A DNA stretch of 64,000 nt, from NCBI GenBank assembly GCA_003342815.1, contig PTEX01000024.1, positions 6,324,786-6,388,785 on the forward strand, written 5' to 3'. Position 1 is the first letter of the stretch, and each line of letters opens with the position of its first letter. Source of the stretch: Eudromia elegans. Its lineage: Eukaryota > Chordata > Aves > Tinamiformes > Tinamidae. This document shows, piece by piece, positions 13,836-27,125 of the stretch. Below the pieces are notes generated by a model that had not been told where the DNA came from, did no database searches, and saw only the letters and a list, made by a program, of their open reading frames with translations. Position numbers and translations under genes: made by a program.

Positions 13836-15692
13836 GGCTCCTTCTCTTCTGCTCCCTTGGGAATGGGTCAAGGAAGGTGGTTAATCTTGGCACAGCTTGA
13901 GTTCAAGAGAGAAGGGTTGAGCGGTAATTGTAGTAAGGATGTAAATGCTGGACAGAGATGGGCAGTCAACCACTGATGGTGAAATAATAGCAGCAACGAT
14001 GTATGTGGAGCTAAAGATTGCAACTGAAATGGGAGATATGTTGCTCGCAGCAGTGCCATGTATTGAAATGCTGCACTAGAGTGGAAATTAAGCTGAAGGA
14101 AGGAGTGTTTGGCAAATACTGCCTGGATTATTCTTATTTTTGTACTGCACTGGCCAGATTTCTGTGTGTGTCTGTGCAGGAACGCTGGATAGGAGTGTGC
14201 TGGGCTGCTCAAGCAGATGCTGTTTAAAATCCAAGCTCTCCTGATGCCGGCAGCAAAACTTTCATTGCCATCTAGTGAGCTATGGTTTCCCCTGGTGTCT
14301 TTACAGCCTTTGTGTTAATGAGATGCTCAAAGTTGATTTAAGTGGCTCATGGATTGCAAAAGTTAACTACTGTACTTTAATATTGCCAAAACTTACCTTA
14401 TAAAACTGAAAATTTCTGTAGCATTTAACCAGGCAAAGGGAGGCTGTAGCTAGAATAGGCTGGATATTATTTGTCACCTTGGGTACAGGAATTACCAAGA
14501 AAATTAATTTAAAATACATTCTTATCATGAAAAGGACCAAGATTAATTTTCATAGTGGCATTCTCTAGTAAAATCAGTTCCTTAAGGAACAATAACTTCT
14601 AATCTGTGTTACAAAAATGCTTCAGCTTTGGTCCAAAATCAATAATAACACTATTTTCAGTAAACTGCAGTTTTGGACAATTACTGCAAATTACTGCTGT
14701 ATTCTATTAATAAGAGTTGATTACAGCTGGCTAGTTAGGAAATTACTCTGTTACTCATCTCTGGTATTAGCAAAAAGCCACATAAAAGGAAAGGACCTCA
14801 GATTCAGGTTTATTTAATAATTGGAGTTCTGCAGTGCTCAGCAGCAGTGAGTCTTTATATGCTTTTTAGCTCTGCTGCTCATCTCTCATGCAACGCTCTG
14901 GTATAATGTTATACTTGCTAGTGTATTAAATGTTTAATATTCTCCGGGGATCCAGCACTGTGTTGCCTAATGCTGCCTTCACGAAGGAGAACTCTTTGTA
15001 CAGAGCAGCTTCAATGAACAGCATTGCTTCAAGTTCATTGAATTAAACCCAACCACCTAGTGCTCCTGGCCCTAAGGAAGCTAGAAAGGGTTTTTAAAAT
15101 GGTCACATTTGGGGCAGGGTCATCTTCTATTTTTGCTTATGCTGAAATACCTTTTTAAAAGAGTGGTATCTCTATTATAAGTGCTCAGCGCTGTTGAGGA
15201 GATGCTGAGGGCAGAGTCAGGTGTGCCGTGATAAGCTGCCCGGAGAAGAGGGAAGAGCGAGTTCCGTGGCGCTTGCTTCCCGGTTTGGATTTGTAAGGCA
15301 CCGAGCCCCGTCCTTCCGCAGTGGGTTGTGCCCGCTGTGATGAAGGACGGCTTGTTTGCTGCAGCTCTGAACGTCACTTATCGGGGGTTATTGCTCAGGC
15401 AGCGTGAGCCACTGGGGAGCAGAATGTGGGTCAGAGAAGGAGCTTCCTTAGGGGGAGAAAAATCTGCAGAAGCCGAAAGGAGAGAGAGGAGGGGGAAGGA
15501 GCTAGTTGGTATTTCTGGAGATGTCATAAATCAAAGGAGGTTTTATTATAAAATTGCTCCTCTTCTGAGGTGGCAGAAGTAGGCTCAGTTCCATGGCGTT
15601 GGCATGGGGAGAGGGATGTTTTCCGTGGCAGCCAGGAGAGCAGAGCTGGGGCTGCTGCCCCCCGCGCTACCAACCGCAGCCCCTCGCCTCTG

Positions 15693-15718
15693 CTTCCTCC
15701 TCCTCCTCCTCCTCCTGC
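15693..15718. repeat. CTC trinucleotide run
   Basis: Short (CTC)n microsatellite, about eight units, just upstream of the CpG-rich patch. Confidence 0.85.
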
Positions 15719-15795
15719 CACCCCAGGCCTCAATGCCCTGCATAATCTCCACCCACTCACATCTCTGCAGTTAACTGTTTATACGAACGTGGCTT

Positions 15796-16159
15796 TATTT
15801 ATAGAGTATTTCAGAGGAGTCGCTTTAAAAAATGTTCTTTTTCTCCCCCTCTTCCTTAAGGCGATGGCGCTTAGGGAAAACCGAGTGCGCGGCCCAGAAG
15901 GGCGCGACGCGGAGCGCGTGCGGACGTGGCCCATTGCGCCCTCGGGGCAGTGCTCCCTACCGGCCAAGCTGACGGGCCGCCCCTCAGCTTAGCCCGTAGA
16001 GCCCGGCCTTGCGAGGCAGCTGCCCCGAGGTCGGATCAGCCCCTTGCTCCTCCCGCGCTGAAGAGTGTGTGCGGGCGTGAACCCTTCCAGGCTGACGGTG
16101 CCGCCTTCCCTAGCTGCTCTGCCCTGTGGGATGTTGCCCGTCTTGCGTGGAGGACCGCG
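15796..16159 (+). promoter_or_regulatory. Candidate intronic CpG promoter and first exon
   Basis: A TATA-like TATTTATA at 15796-15803 is followed by a CpG-rich block (about 15850-16220, with gcgacgcggagcgcg) and then a strong donor, CGCG|gtgagt, at 16160. This order resembles a small CpG-associated promoter with an untranslated first exon, lying in the flop-flip intron. No downstream partner exon was identified. It may be a promoter of a short GRIA3 isoform or a noncoding RNA, or a coincidence. Confidence 0.25.
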
Positions 16160-18689
16160 GTGAGTATGCGACCGGTCTGCTCGTGCCCATCCCTGAGCCG
16201 TCATGGACCCGGCGGCGCCGAACGGGAGGGACGGGAACAGTCATTTGGAGGTGGCCTTGGCTTCCGAATGTTCGATGCCTTTGGAAAACCTTTCAGTGGC
16301 TTGGGTTGTTACAAGGACTTTGAGTCTTGGTCAAGGGGGAGGAAAAGGTGTTAAATCGACTTGCTGAGTTTTCTCCACTAGTCCTTTCCATTAGGCAAAC
16401 TATATAAGGCTGATCATACACACAACCCAGACTCGCATGGGCCCACTGTAATTTAAGACTAAAGAGGTTGTACTGTTAGTACAAAGTCAGTTTATAAGAG
16501 CTCAGCTGGCATACATTGTATGTCCCTTAGTGTCAGCACGTGCCAGCTCTAGGATGTCCCCAAGGGTAACGCTGAGTCCCGCAGTGTCTTGCGGTGGTCA
16601 GCGCTGCAATGGGGAAGGCAGTGCCCATTTTCCAGTTGCAGTCTTCATTGGGGAAGACTGAAGGGGCCTTGCTGCAGCCTTACGTTGTTCCCCTGTGTAA
16701 TATACGGAAGCTGACTCAACGGTTGCTGGTATCCTGGTCTGCACATCAGAGTGTGTTCACTTAGCTCCCTTACATGGGCATGGACTTGGTCTCATCTCCA
16801 TTGGATTCATGGCAAAAATCAGGTAACACGTGACTTCGCAGGTGTGAGATAATGTGCAGTGGCAGTAATTAAAAAAAATAAATACATACACACTCCAGAA
16901 AATAGTTACTGTATTTTACCGGTTTGGAAACTAATTACCTTGTTTATAGCACAGTCCTGTCATCTCAGAGCTGAGTGATGCCTGAATAGCAGTTTAACAA
17001 GAAGCCGACAAAACACCACGTAGATGGAGGCAGCAGGAGGACTCACTTGTGTGAAACTGATTACCTAGTTGCATAGGAACAATTCTCTGTTGAGATAAAT
17101 TCCTGAAGTTGTGCTGCTCCTACATTTCTTGTATTCTCGTACCTTCATATTAACGTATAATGACAAATAACCAAGAAGGAAATTGTTTAAAGTTAGCATC
17201 TAGCCAGATTCATATGCCAAGTGTCCTTGTTAATTATTTGACTTAATTTCTTTAATATATGCCCTTTTAGGCTGATATCTCTTTCAGAGTACACCTGCAA
17301 AGTGATGCTTGATGTAAAACTAGTTAATTTTTCAGTTATTTCTTTTAATCAGAGAATTATTTTTCCAGAGTGCTAGTTCAATGGTGCCCTCAGAGCCATA
17401 CTCCATAAAGCATGAGATCCTCGAGCCCTTCTGAGATGTGAACGTGGCCATTAGCAGATGGGATTTGCTCCCCCGTTTCTCTGTGCTCTTTGGCTTTGAC
17501 ATATTTGCAGCACAGCAGTTAGCATTTGCAGCATAATTTTAAGTGGCATATTTTTAGAAGAAATCTGTTGCACATTATTTTAGATGATACCTGGCATCTA
17601 AAGAGCACCACTGCCAAGCATGTTATGCTTTAAAGAGAACATTTGGGGAAATGACTATCTTAAAAACATGCAACACAATTTATTTGAGCAATTTGTTTGA
17701 AATTATGTTCATCAGCATGAATTTACTTGCCACCCCTTCTATAGGCCTGGGTTATGAGCTGGAAAGAGGATAAAATGGCTGATTAGAGCCAGTGAGAGTA
17801 GCACAGAGCTAATTCATGCTCAGAGCTAGGGAAGTAATATAAAATCATTGTATTGTGCAAATTAGTGACAAAGCAAAATAATACTTTAGAAGGAAGACAT
17901 CAAAATATTTGTTTAATTGACAGAAATTATTTTATAGTCTACTAGGAAATAACATTGTGTATGTTTTGTAGCAATAATGAAGTCTTAACACTCTGAGTTC
18001 ATCAGAGCACTGCATTTAGAGCACTGCCAAGGAGGGCAGAAAGCCTGCTTTGATTTGCACCAAATGTATATCTCTTGTGCGGATCATCGGAGGTTGTTTT
18101 ACTGTGAGTGTAACTAGGCAGCTCAGAACCACAACTGAGGGGAAGTTTCACGCAGCCTGGGATCAGCTTTTGGAAGATGGTGCCTTGTGCTTAGGAATTA
18201 GGAACTGTTTTATTTTCCCTTTGCAATCCTTCAGCACACCTATCCCGGGGACCAGCTCTGCTCTCTTGACAGAGCAGGGTGCAGGAGAAGGAGCGTTTGT
18301 GCCACGCTCGCTGTGGTTGGGTTGAGCCGCGTCCAGCAGCAGTATCTGCTGCCCCTATAGCCACAAGGAATCCAAAAGGAAAGATGTGACTCATGCATTC
18401 ATTTCGATAAGACCTGTGGTGATTAACGATTATTTTCCATAATTTGCTTGCATGAGTCATGCAGCCTGCAATGTAAGCATCAATATGGGGAGAGCTGAGG
18501 CAAACCTCCTTGGGAGTGCAAAAAGGAAAATGGGGAAACAAGAATATCCCAGTGATAGGAGCAAGGCCAATGCTTTGAACGTCTAACTGGGGTTTGAAAC
18601 TTGGATATTTCCACTTTAATGGTCACTTAAAATACAAAGGGAGAGTAACGGCCTTTGTTCTTCTTCTTCAAAGTAGTTCTAAGTGTCCG

Positions 18690-18860
18690 TGCTCGGCTGC
18701 CGTGCGCGGGCACCGCTGTTAATCCTGGTGGACTCTGAGAGCGGCTCTGCGCAGCGGCACCGCGGGCACGGGCTGCACGCCTGTGGCCTGTGCCTCCCGC
18801 GTAGCTATTCCCCTGTGTGCCCGTCGGACTGAGCAGCACCCGTCTGCAGCCTGCTGAGGA
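18690..18860. promoter_or_regulatory. CpG-rich patch
   Basis: A short GC- and CpG-rich block (cggctgccgtgcgcgggcac) in AT-rich intron. No exon or motif beyond composition is seen. Confidence 0.2.
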
Positions 18861-21800
18861 GCGGAGAGCAGGAGGCGCGGAAGAACCATCCGGAGAGGAA
18901 AAATAAATCATAGAAGACAGGGGGAAAAGTGGATGTTTCTAGAGGCGAGAGGTGAGGGGATAGCCTGCGAGCAAGGTAAGTTGAGTCTCTTGCTCATGTC
19001 CATCAGGTTTAGGAAAGGGGCAGGTAAGGACAGGGAGGATGCCATGCTGCTGCTTCAGAGGAGGTAGGTTTTAGCAGGACTTGAATCCTCTCTGCTGTGC
19101 CCCTCTGTTGGGCTATTCTTGCTTCCACCCACTCCAAATGGCAAGTCACGGGCACTGTTATAAATGAACTACAGTGACTTGTTACAGCTTGCATTCCCTA
19201 ATCCAATCCACAAGTATTATTGCATTAGCACTTGGCACCTCTATTAAATTATGATCCTGTTAGTATAGCACTTCATTTGTTGGAGCTACATTTATGAAAC
19301 ATATAAATACACTTTTCCGAGAGAGAGTTGCTGCTGCCAAACACTGGTTGCAAACTCTGCAAAGAGCAGAGAACTTGCAGGCTCAGTTGGTAACACATCC
19401 ATCTTTATGCAGGTGTATTTAGAGTGTGTGGGAGTGTTACAACAGCAACAGCTTTAAATATGTATAAATATATATTTTGTTCTGCTAATCCACAGACAGG
19501 ATTTTTGTCATCCTGTGACACTATTGCATGCAAAAATGCCCAGAACAGGCAAAACAGGAGTATAGCAAGCTCCATGAAAGACTTACAAGCCACAGGTGAG
19601 CTGTCATTAAGAGACACCCATTAACAGTGGCTGGGCAGGCTGAGCAGGGTGCTGTGGTCCTGCACGGGGCAGGGTGCTCGCCAGCGAGGAAGGCCCCAGC
19701 ACCTCGAGAGGGCCAAAAGGAGGCGTTTCTGGATGCACTATCCAAGAACCAGTGTCCTCCTACCAGAGCATTTTGCAGCGTTGAGACATATGGGGCTTGA
19801 GGTGCCTAGCTTTAATCTTGCTGGTTTAAAAGCATTTTGTGCTTTCAGATTGGATGGCTTTTGCCTTTTATCTTGCCCTCTGCTCGTCCATGAAGCGTTT
19901 CAATCCCTAAAGTGTTAAATGCTGTCAGTGTGCAACTGCCAGTTAATGCAGGGCAGAACTAAAATATGATGGTCTGAAATGGTGCAACAAAGTCTACATT
20001 TTTTAAAAGAGAAATGTCGTATGCTTTTTAAGTGAAATACTGAAGATCGCTTTTGGAGACAAAGGTAACAAACAGGAATAGTGACTGACTGTGTTTCCTT
20101 AAATGAGCATTTGCAGGATTCTCTTCACTCCTGCATGGAGTTTGGTGTAACTTTACGCTTTTAACAACCATAGTGAGCTTTAATAATAGGCCAATTTTGA
20201 TCCTGCATCTTCCCCATTCCTTATGTCCAGATACATAACAAAATATGAATATCTGGAGCGGAGGCATTGCTAAATTGGCAAATTATGGCAGAACGTATCT
20301 TGAGATGCTCTGATTTAGGAGAGAGCAGAGCACTTGGACAATACATTTACCCTCAGGTTTTGTGTCTAGTCAGAAGTTATTTCAGTAACAAGATCTGACA
20401 AAAAGTCCATTCAATAGTTACAGATCAGGCTGGGATTTATGGAGCTTGAGGGGATAAAGTGCCTTATTTGATTTAGACTGGTATTTAACCTCTAGCAATG
20501 CCCTCCAGAGGGTAACGTTGGATTTGGTATCTCTTCCAGGATTGTTTCTATCTTTATATTTTAATGATACCAAGGTGGTTGTTAGTTGGATTTTGGTGGT
20601 CTGCTGTCAGGCTGAGCAGCTTTGCTGCAGCGCGCGTTGCCTCGAGTCGCAGAGCAGAGCGAGAGGCCTCGCTGCTGCCTCCGTCCGTAACCTTCGGGCT
20701 GAAGAGCAGTGCTCCTAATCTGACATAATGGGTGACAGGGCGGGTTCTCTGCTGGGCTGCAGAGTCCATCAAAAATAGTGCAGTCATTTGGGGACGTTTT
20801 CCCGCTCCCTTTCCCTGATTTACCTCAGATCACGGTAGGGGTGAAACTTCTTAGATGTTGCTACATGTTCATACTCTGCTTCCCCTGAACTTAGTGGATA
20901 TTTGTCACTGATATCAACAGGAGCAATTTGTGTAGTGTTCTCAGAAGTTTTACCCTAAAGGATTTTAAAAAGCTTTTTGAGTTAAACAATTGAACCTAGG
21001 CATTTAATGTTTAAGGAACCTAATTTAAGGAACCTAAACATTTAATGTCTAGAATCTTTGATGTTGGAACTTTGTTAGCTGAATTGTATTTAAATCAGCA
21101 ATTGCAGTAATGCTTAAGCCAGCAAGGACAGCCTTGGCCATAAGAAACAAGACAAATGTGGTCATAAGGAACAAGAGAATGATTCATGCTGTTAGTGCTC
21201 TAAATATGTCAGATTCCTAAATTAAAGGGATTAGGTAAAAATACCCCAGATTAAAAATAAAACTGAAAAATATTTTATAATATACTAATGGGGACCTGGT
21301 ACAATCCTGCACTTTCGCCTCCTTCGTGCCACTGTGATTTCCATGGGCGGTGACAAGCCCTTTGCAGAGGATGGAGCTTTTGATCACAGTTTCTCTTGCT
21401 TTGCGAGTGCTGCGTGTTAACTCGGAGAGAGGATGTCGCTCTTCATTAATCTCGCAATCTTCAGAGGGCTCCGTTTGCCAGCAACCTCCTGTGGCTGTGT
21501 TTTGCTCTGATACCACAAATCAGTCATAAATCCGGCCGAGCCAGATATTAAACCCAATTTACAGCTGTTCTGCAGTGTTGCGGTGTGACGCAGCCAGAGC
21601 CCAAGGGTGCCTTTGACTCCTTGGTTTTGCCTACCCTAATGTGCCCCTAATGGCCGGTGCCAGGGGACATTACAGCACAAACAGCTTTTCCGTAAATGCT
21701 GCATCCCTCGTGATGTGCCTGGTGCTTTCACAGGGCTTCTCCAGCCAGCGTTGTCTGGTGCATAGTGTTGCACTGCTGAGAAGAAAAAGAAAGGGCATGT

Positions 21801-23816
21801 TAGTGACTATTGGGATTTCCCAGTGTGGAAAATGCAGCAATCAGAATATTGGGAAGTTTGAGCTCTTGCTCTTAGGGCAGAGCTATTTGCAGTGGCACTG
21901 CTGCTGCAGGCCACGTGCCCCGTGTTTGGGGCGAGCTGTTGTCTGCCTGTGACCACGAGCCCTGTTGCCACTGGCCAAACTTCTTAGGTTCCTTGAGGTG
22001 ACTCTGTGTCGGACAGCAAACACCCTCCCAGCCCCGTGCCTTGGACGTGGGCACCCAGGTCTCACCACAGGAGCCCCTTCCTCCATGCAGAGGCCTCACC
22101 AGAGCCTCAGGGTCTTTCTACTCCCTCAAATCTCTGCTGAGCAGTTGGTTCCTCTTGATATTTATAGTCCTGTATGAGGCGATCTGCAGGCTTGTGCTGG
22201 CCCCCATTTCGTGTGGGTAATGAAGTGCAAACGAGTGACTGTCCAGGAAAGCCAGTAATTCCTTCCAGAGCCACCACCACCTTGGCAGGCTCCACCATGC
22301 TGGTCGCTGCGTTACGGCGCTGCAGTTTTCCTTTGGCACCTTACTTAAAGCTGTGCTTCCTGTTTTACCTTCCCCTGACTGACAGGATGAAAAAGAGATC
22401 TGGAGCAAAAAGAAATCCAGGCCCTGCCCTTAGCTGCTGCGGTGACGGCGGCGTGCGGTACTCCTGCCTTTCACCAAGGAGCCGGCGCAGGCGGTTATCA
22501 CCCGTATCGCACGCTCCCCTTTCCTCAGCAGACTCCGTCACCTTCATGTCCAGCTCTGGAGCCCGAGGGAGCCAGCTCTCATGTCTGTTGGGTTGTGTGC
22601 TCTTTTCTGGAAGCTTTTGCCTTTCTCCTGAGCCTCTGGCTCGTGGACCTAGCGGAAAAAGGAAGCTTTCAAAGCCAGTCTAGAGGTCTCCTTAGTGAGG
22701 TGTTTCTGGGCTTCCCTCAAGCCTTTGGGTGACTTCGTCATCTCCTACCCCCAGAAAGATGCTGCACACAACAGTGCTGACAAAACACAGAGGTGCCCTG
22801 GGCACCAAGTACTCTGCAAACATCAGGAACTGAGTGGTGAGGGGCAGAGGACTGAGTTCATGGTCAGTAAAACCCAGAGGGCAGAAGATACCAAGTGACC
22901 TTCACCGCCTTCCTGAGGGGCTCAGGGGAGCCCTACTGGCCATCTATCCCTAAGAGCTTCTCCTCAAAGAACCCGTTAGTATTTTAAGGAGCCCTAATTG
23001 TTCTGCCTTTTTGTGTAGATCTCTTTTTCTGAAAGATTGTGCATAAAAATTCTAAATTAATTCTGAGCAATGGTTCATCTGCTTTGAGGGGAACAATGTG
23101 CTGCTATCTGCAGCGTTCATTTGCTCTCCTTGGCAATGATCATTTTTGGGTATAACATCTAGATTGCATTCATTAGAGTATGCAATGGGATATGAATTAT
23201 CCAAAGCTGCTCCGATCGCCACTTAAATCTTTATTGATTGCAAGTAATAAACATAACTGCAGTATTGCCTGGAGTCTGCGCTGAACAGCAGGAATGCCGC
23301 TCAAGCCCTGGTTATGGGCCGGTGACAGAGGTCTGAGCATTGCAGGGTGAGGTGCTGGCAGTGCCATGGTCGGGGGACAGACGGACAGACGGACACGGGG
23401 CCGCTCCATATGGCAGGAGCCGTTGCCATCAGGGTGTCTGATCTCTGGTTACTGGAAAATGGAGCTTTTCTGGCAGGATTTGCGAACGGGATGTTCTTTA
23501 GATAAATGAACAGCACGTTTTTCCAAGAACCTGCTCCGGCTCTTCAGCTGTGGTCAGCATCTCTTCAGCTAAGTGGATTGTTTGCAGCGCTGGCACACAA
23601 ACATGATGGTAACTGCAATCAAATCGCCAGCCTGCGCAGTTTGAAGTGGATCTTCAGGCTGCCAGGTGCCTTCCTTAAGCTGTGAGCGCTGCAGAGAGGT
23701 CACTAAATCAAATCCCTCTGCCGGAGTATCTGGGTTACGTAGGTGCAAGTGAAATCACGAAAATGAACCTAATTATTAATAAAAAATGTGTTTTAGTTTA
23801 GGAGGAGCATAAGCTA

Positions 23817-23850
23817 TACATACATACATATATATATATGTGTGTGTGTG
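23817..23850. repeat. TACA/TA/TG compound microsatellite
   Basis: ACAT units pass into (TA)n and then (TG)n. Simple repeat in intron. Confidence 0.9.
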
Positions 23851-25059
23851 AGCTTCTAATGCTTGGGTCTGATGAAGAACTATTTCTTCGATAATTAATT
23901 TACTTTTACTCTGCTTTGAAATGAATCTGTCCAAAAAGAAAAATCATAATGACTTCAATTTTCCTCAAGGAGAAAGAAACACTGCAACTAACCTGAAATT
24001 GCTGTTCAGTTACTGTGGCAAGAGGATATAGGTCAAGAAACCCCTTGAATGGGATAAAAGTTTGATGAAGAGAAATAAGAATGTAGAGCAGATGTGCTCT
24101 GGGTCATTGTATTTCCTCTTTTCCACATTAAAATGGCATAGATGGAAATAGTCAAATAACACTGAAAAAAAACCCCTTCTTCTGAAGGATCATCTAATGA
24201 GTAAGCCTGGGGGAAGATGCTCAGCCTGGAAAGGTAACATGGCCAGCGTGGGGTCTTCCCGCAGAGCAACAGCAAAAGCAGATGCTGAATTAAAAACCCT
24301 CTCTTCCCCAGGTGTAAAATAATGTTTTCAGGAGGCTTTGGTAAGACAAAGACTGTGATAATAGGTTAGGACCAATCTTCCCAGAGTCATTCCGTTCTTA
24401 AATAAATCAGCCACAGCAAATGGGTTAATTTGCCCGTAGGGACAGCATTAGTCAGTATTAGGTTATTCAAACCACTTCCCTAGATTTGAATCTTCAAGTT
24501 ATATGGTGATGGTAACCATTGAAAATATTGCTGGGATTTGTTAAGCTTCCCGACCAGACTAACGCCATGTGATTGATCCTGGTTTAGCCACAGCTACTAA
24601 ATGTGGATCACAGGAGAAAAAAAAGAAGAAATGTTTCTGGTCAAGAAGAGAAATCCTGCAAGTTTCTGGCCAAGAATACCATCCTGCAGCATACCAAGTG
24701 TTGACATCCTGATCCTAATTGCCTCAGCTCATGTTCTTGGGAATACAGAGATCAGCAGGAGAGCACAAGTCTTCAAACCACCGAACATTTTACTTTGATA
24801 AGAGCAACAAAACTAATAGGGAGCTGATCTGGAAGCCACAGAGGGAAAGATGAAAAAGAATCCTATCATAAATTAAAGTCAGAGGAAAAATAGCCAAGAG
24901 CACTAGGGAAAGTGGAAAGGACCTCATAGAATATTCCATACAGCACAAGAGCAGTGAAGTAACCTAATTAAAAAAGCATCTGGAAAGCACAAAATTACGC
25001 CAGTTAAATGATGAAGAAATGTAAGGCTTTAAAGTGGGGAGACGTTCAGAGAGGAGCCG

Positions 25060-25215
25060 GAAGCAGAAGGAAGAGCCCTGGGAGCCGCCGTGCCGCGGCC
25101 GGCTGGGCAGCCCCGCGCACCGGAGCTGCGGCGGCCCCGAGCGCCTCGGGCAGAGCCGTCCCGCGGACACGGCGCTTGGTGTGACACGGGAGGCGAGCTG
25201 CACGTGTTGGCTGCA
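25060..25215. promoter_or_regulatory. CpG-rich patch
   Basis: A dense CpG block (gtgccgcggccggctgggca and following) in the flop-flip intron, about 3.2 kb upstream of flip. Both strands are open for about 70-119 codons, as expected by chance in GC-rich DNA. No protein family was recognised. Confidence 0.25.
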
Positions 25216-26805
25216 GACTGCTCCGCCAGAGCAGGGCCAGGACCTGCAGTTCACCCTCAGGAGCACCTCAGCCGGAGGGTGGCCAGCTCTGGTTATTAAA
25301 CCAGACAAGGCAGCTGTTCAGAAACAAGTTACCTTGAAATGTAGCAGACACCCCCTCTCGCTTTTCAAATTAGAGTCTTGTCTAGCACATTAGGAGAGCC
25401 CTTCACCTGGGCCCGCTCTGTTAATTCATCCCAGCTGCCCAGGCCAAAGAGCGGAGTCAGGGGACGCAGACACTTGGACAGGCGAGTGGCCAAGGCCCTG
25501 CCTGCCTGCACGGCGAGAGAGGGAATGGGCTTGTGCAAAGGAAGATAAACGCCTGCACCAGAAACTTCTTCATTTCAGACTTTCCTCCCATATTCCCTCT
25601 TTATGCACATATTATATGGTCCGCCCGTCTCATAACATCTGCATAAAGTCAGTATCCATGACTAGCAGAATTGCTTACAGCTCCCATGGCTCATGAATCC
25701 GCCGTCACGATGACGGCTCGGCTGCCTGCGAGGAGCATGGGCCCGGGCACACCGGCAGGCTCCTCTGAACTCGTATTCCCAGGCTGCGCCGCATTCCCGA
25801 CTGCACGCACAGGGAGGATGAGAACAAATCATCGCTCAGCTTTGGAGCACAGGGGTCGTTATTTCAGCAGGCCACGTGGCAAAAAGGGACCTGACAAACT
25901 ATATTGAAAACCTTGGTTTAGGCAAATTCCCATCTGTTTAGTTAAGATAATTTTAGTTTACTTTTTTTTTTTTTTTTGGCACTTGCATGTGCACAATTAA
26001 CTACAATCTTAGCTAAAAAAAAACCCCACCCTAATTAGCATGTTAAGCTTCCTCATTTCCCAATACTGTATAATGTTGTGAAAGCTAATCTATAATGTAT
26101 TGGAAGTTATGCAAATTCTTTGTACTCCATATGGGTTTTATAAAGACATGCAAATTAAAAATAGTTTTTGGAAAAGGACTGGGGGGAGGGGAAAATTTGC
26201 ACAATAAAATATGCAGATAGCGGAAAAGGTGTTTATAACCTTCTCCCTATTGTTTGTGTATTCTCAGTTGCATAATGCTTTTCAAAGCAGAGAGATGTAT
26301 TGCATAAAATCTCTTAAATTGGGTAGTTTTAAAGTGAATTTCAAAATTAGGGAGCTGTTCTCTAAGCAATAATCGGCACTGCTCTTTCTGCTGGGGCTTG
26401 TGGCGGGGGATTTGCATTGCAGAGCCTAAATAATGCAGAGCTCTTGCAGCTCCCTCGCGTCTCGGGGTCCCCATCCACCCCAGCTGCATGGAAGCGGTGC
26501 AGAGCTGGCTTCCACTGACGCCTGGCTTTGCCCGGTGACCCAGTTAAAGGCCACCCTGGGTCACGCCAGTTACAGCCTTTGTGTTAGGTAGCTCAGGAAC
26601 CTTTGAAGTGTGGGTATTTTTCTCCTTAAAACAAATACATTTGGGAATTAAGCAGTCCCTGATGACCCAATGCAGTTGTAGGTGTGCTTGCTGACAGCCT
26701 GTATCTCAGGGGAAAAAAAGCCTCTGTCATCAGGAGCAATGAAGAAGAGGAGGATCCCGTCAAACCCGAGCTGCCACTACTGAAATGAACCCATGTGACT
26801 AAAAT

Positions 26806-26846
26806 GGCCAGAAGAAAAAAAAAAAAAAAAAAAAGAAAAAAACAAC
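26806..26846. repeat. A-rich tract
   Basis: A long run of A with a few G. It could be the tail of an old retroposed sequence, but no body or target-site duplication was seen. Confidence 0.85.
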
Positions 26847-26957
26847 CTGAAATGTTAGGGAATTCCTGGATTTGCCTTCCAGCTTGTCTGCTTGCCTGGC
26901 ATTCATTTGCCCTGCAGAGGAGACACCTCGTGCTGCCAAGTTGGGGTCCTACCATGA

Positions 26958-27125
26958 GTACTCCCAAGGTGAGAAACACGACCACACTGCCTAGATGAAA
27001 CCCACACTACTGTGCACCAGGATGAGACTGCAGCACCACGCTCAAGACCGTACCGCAACGGCGCCAAGTGAGACACAGCCACCACCTCCAGGTGAGATCC
27101 CACCATCACCCTCCAAGGACAGCCA
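26958..27125. repeat. Degenerate ~25-bp minisatellite
   Basis: About six diverged units can be lined up, each beginning near CCAAGGTGAGA or CCAGGTGAGAT and continuing with a CCACCA-rich half. Unit length varies between about 21 and 27. An old decayed array; it is unrelated in unit sequence to the large array at 36.7-40.8 kb. Confidence 0.5.

Noticed and set aside
15570-15992. 140-codon ORF in the CpG-rich patch
   Set aside because: GC-rich DNA has few stops; codons encode no known domain, and the ORF passes through the CTC microsatellite.
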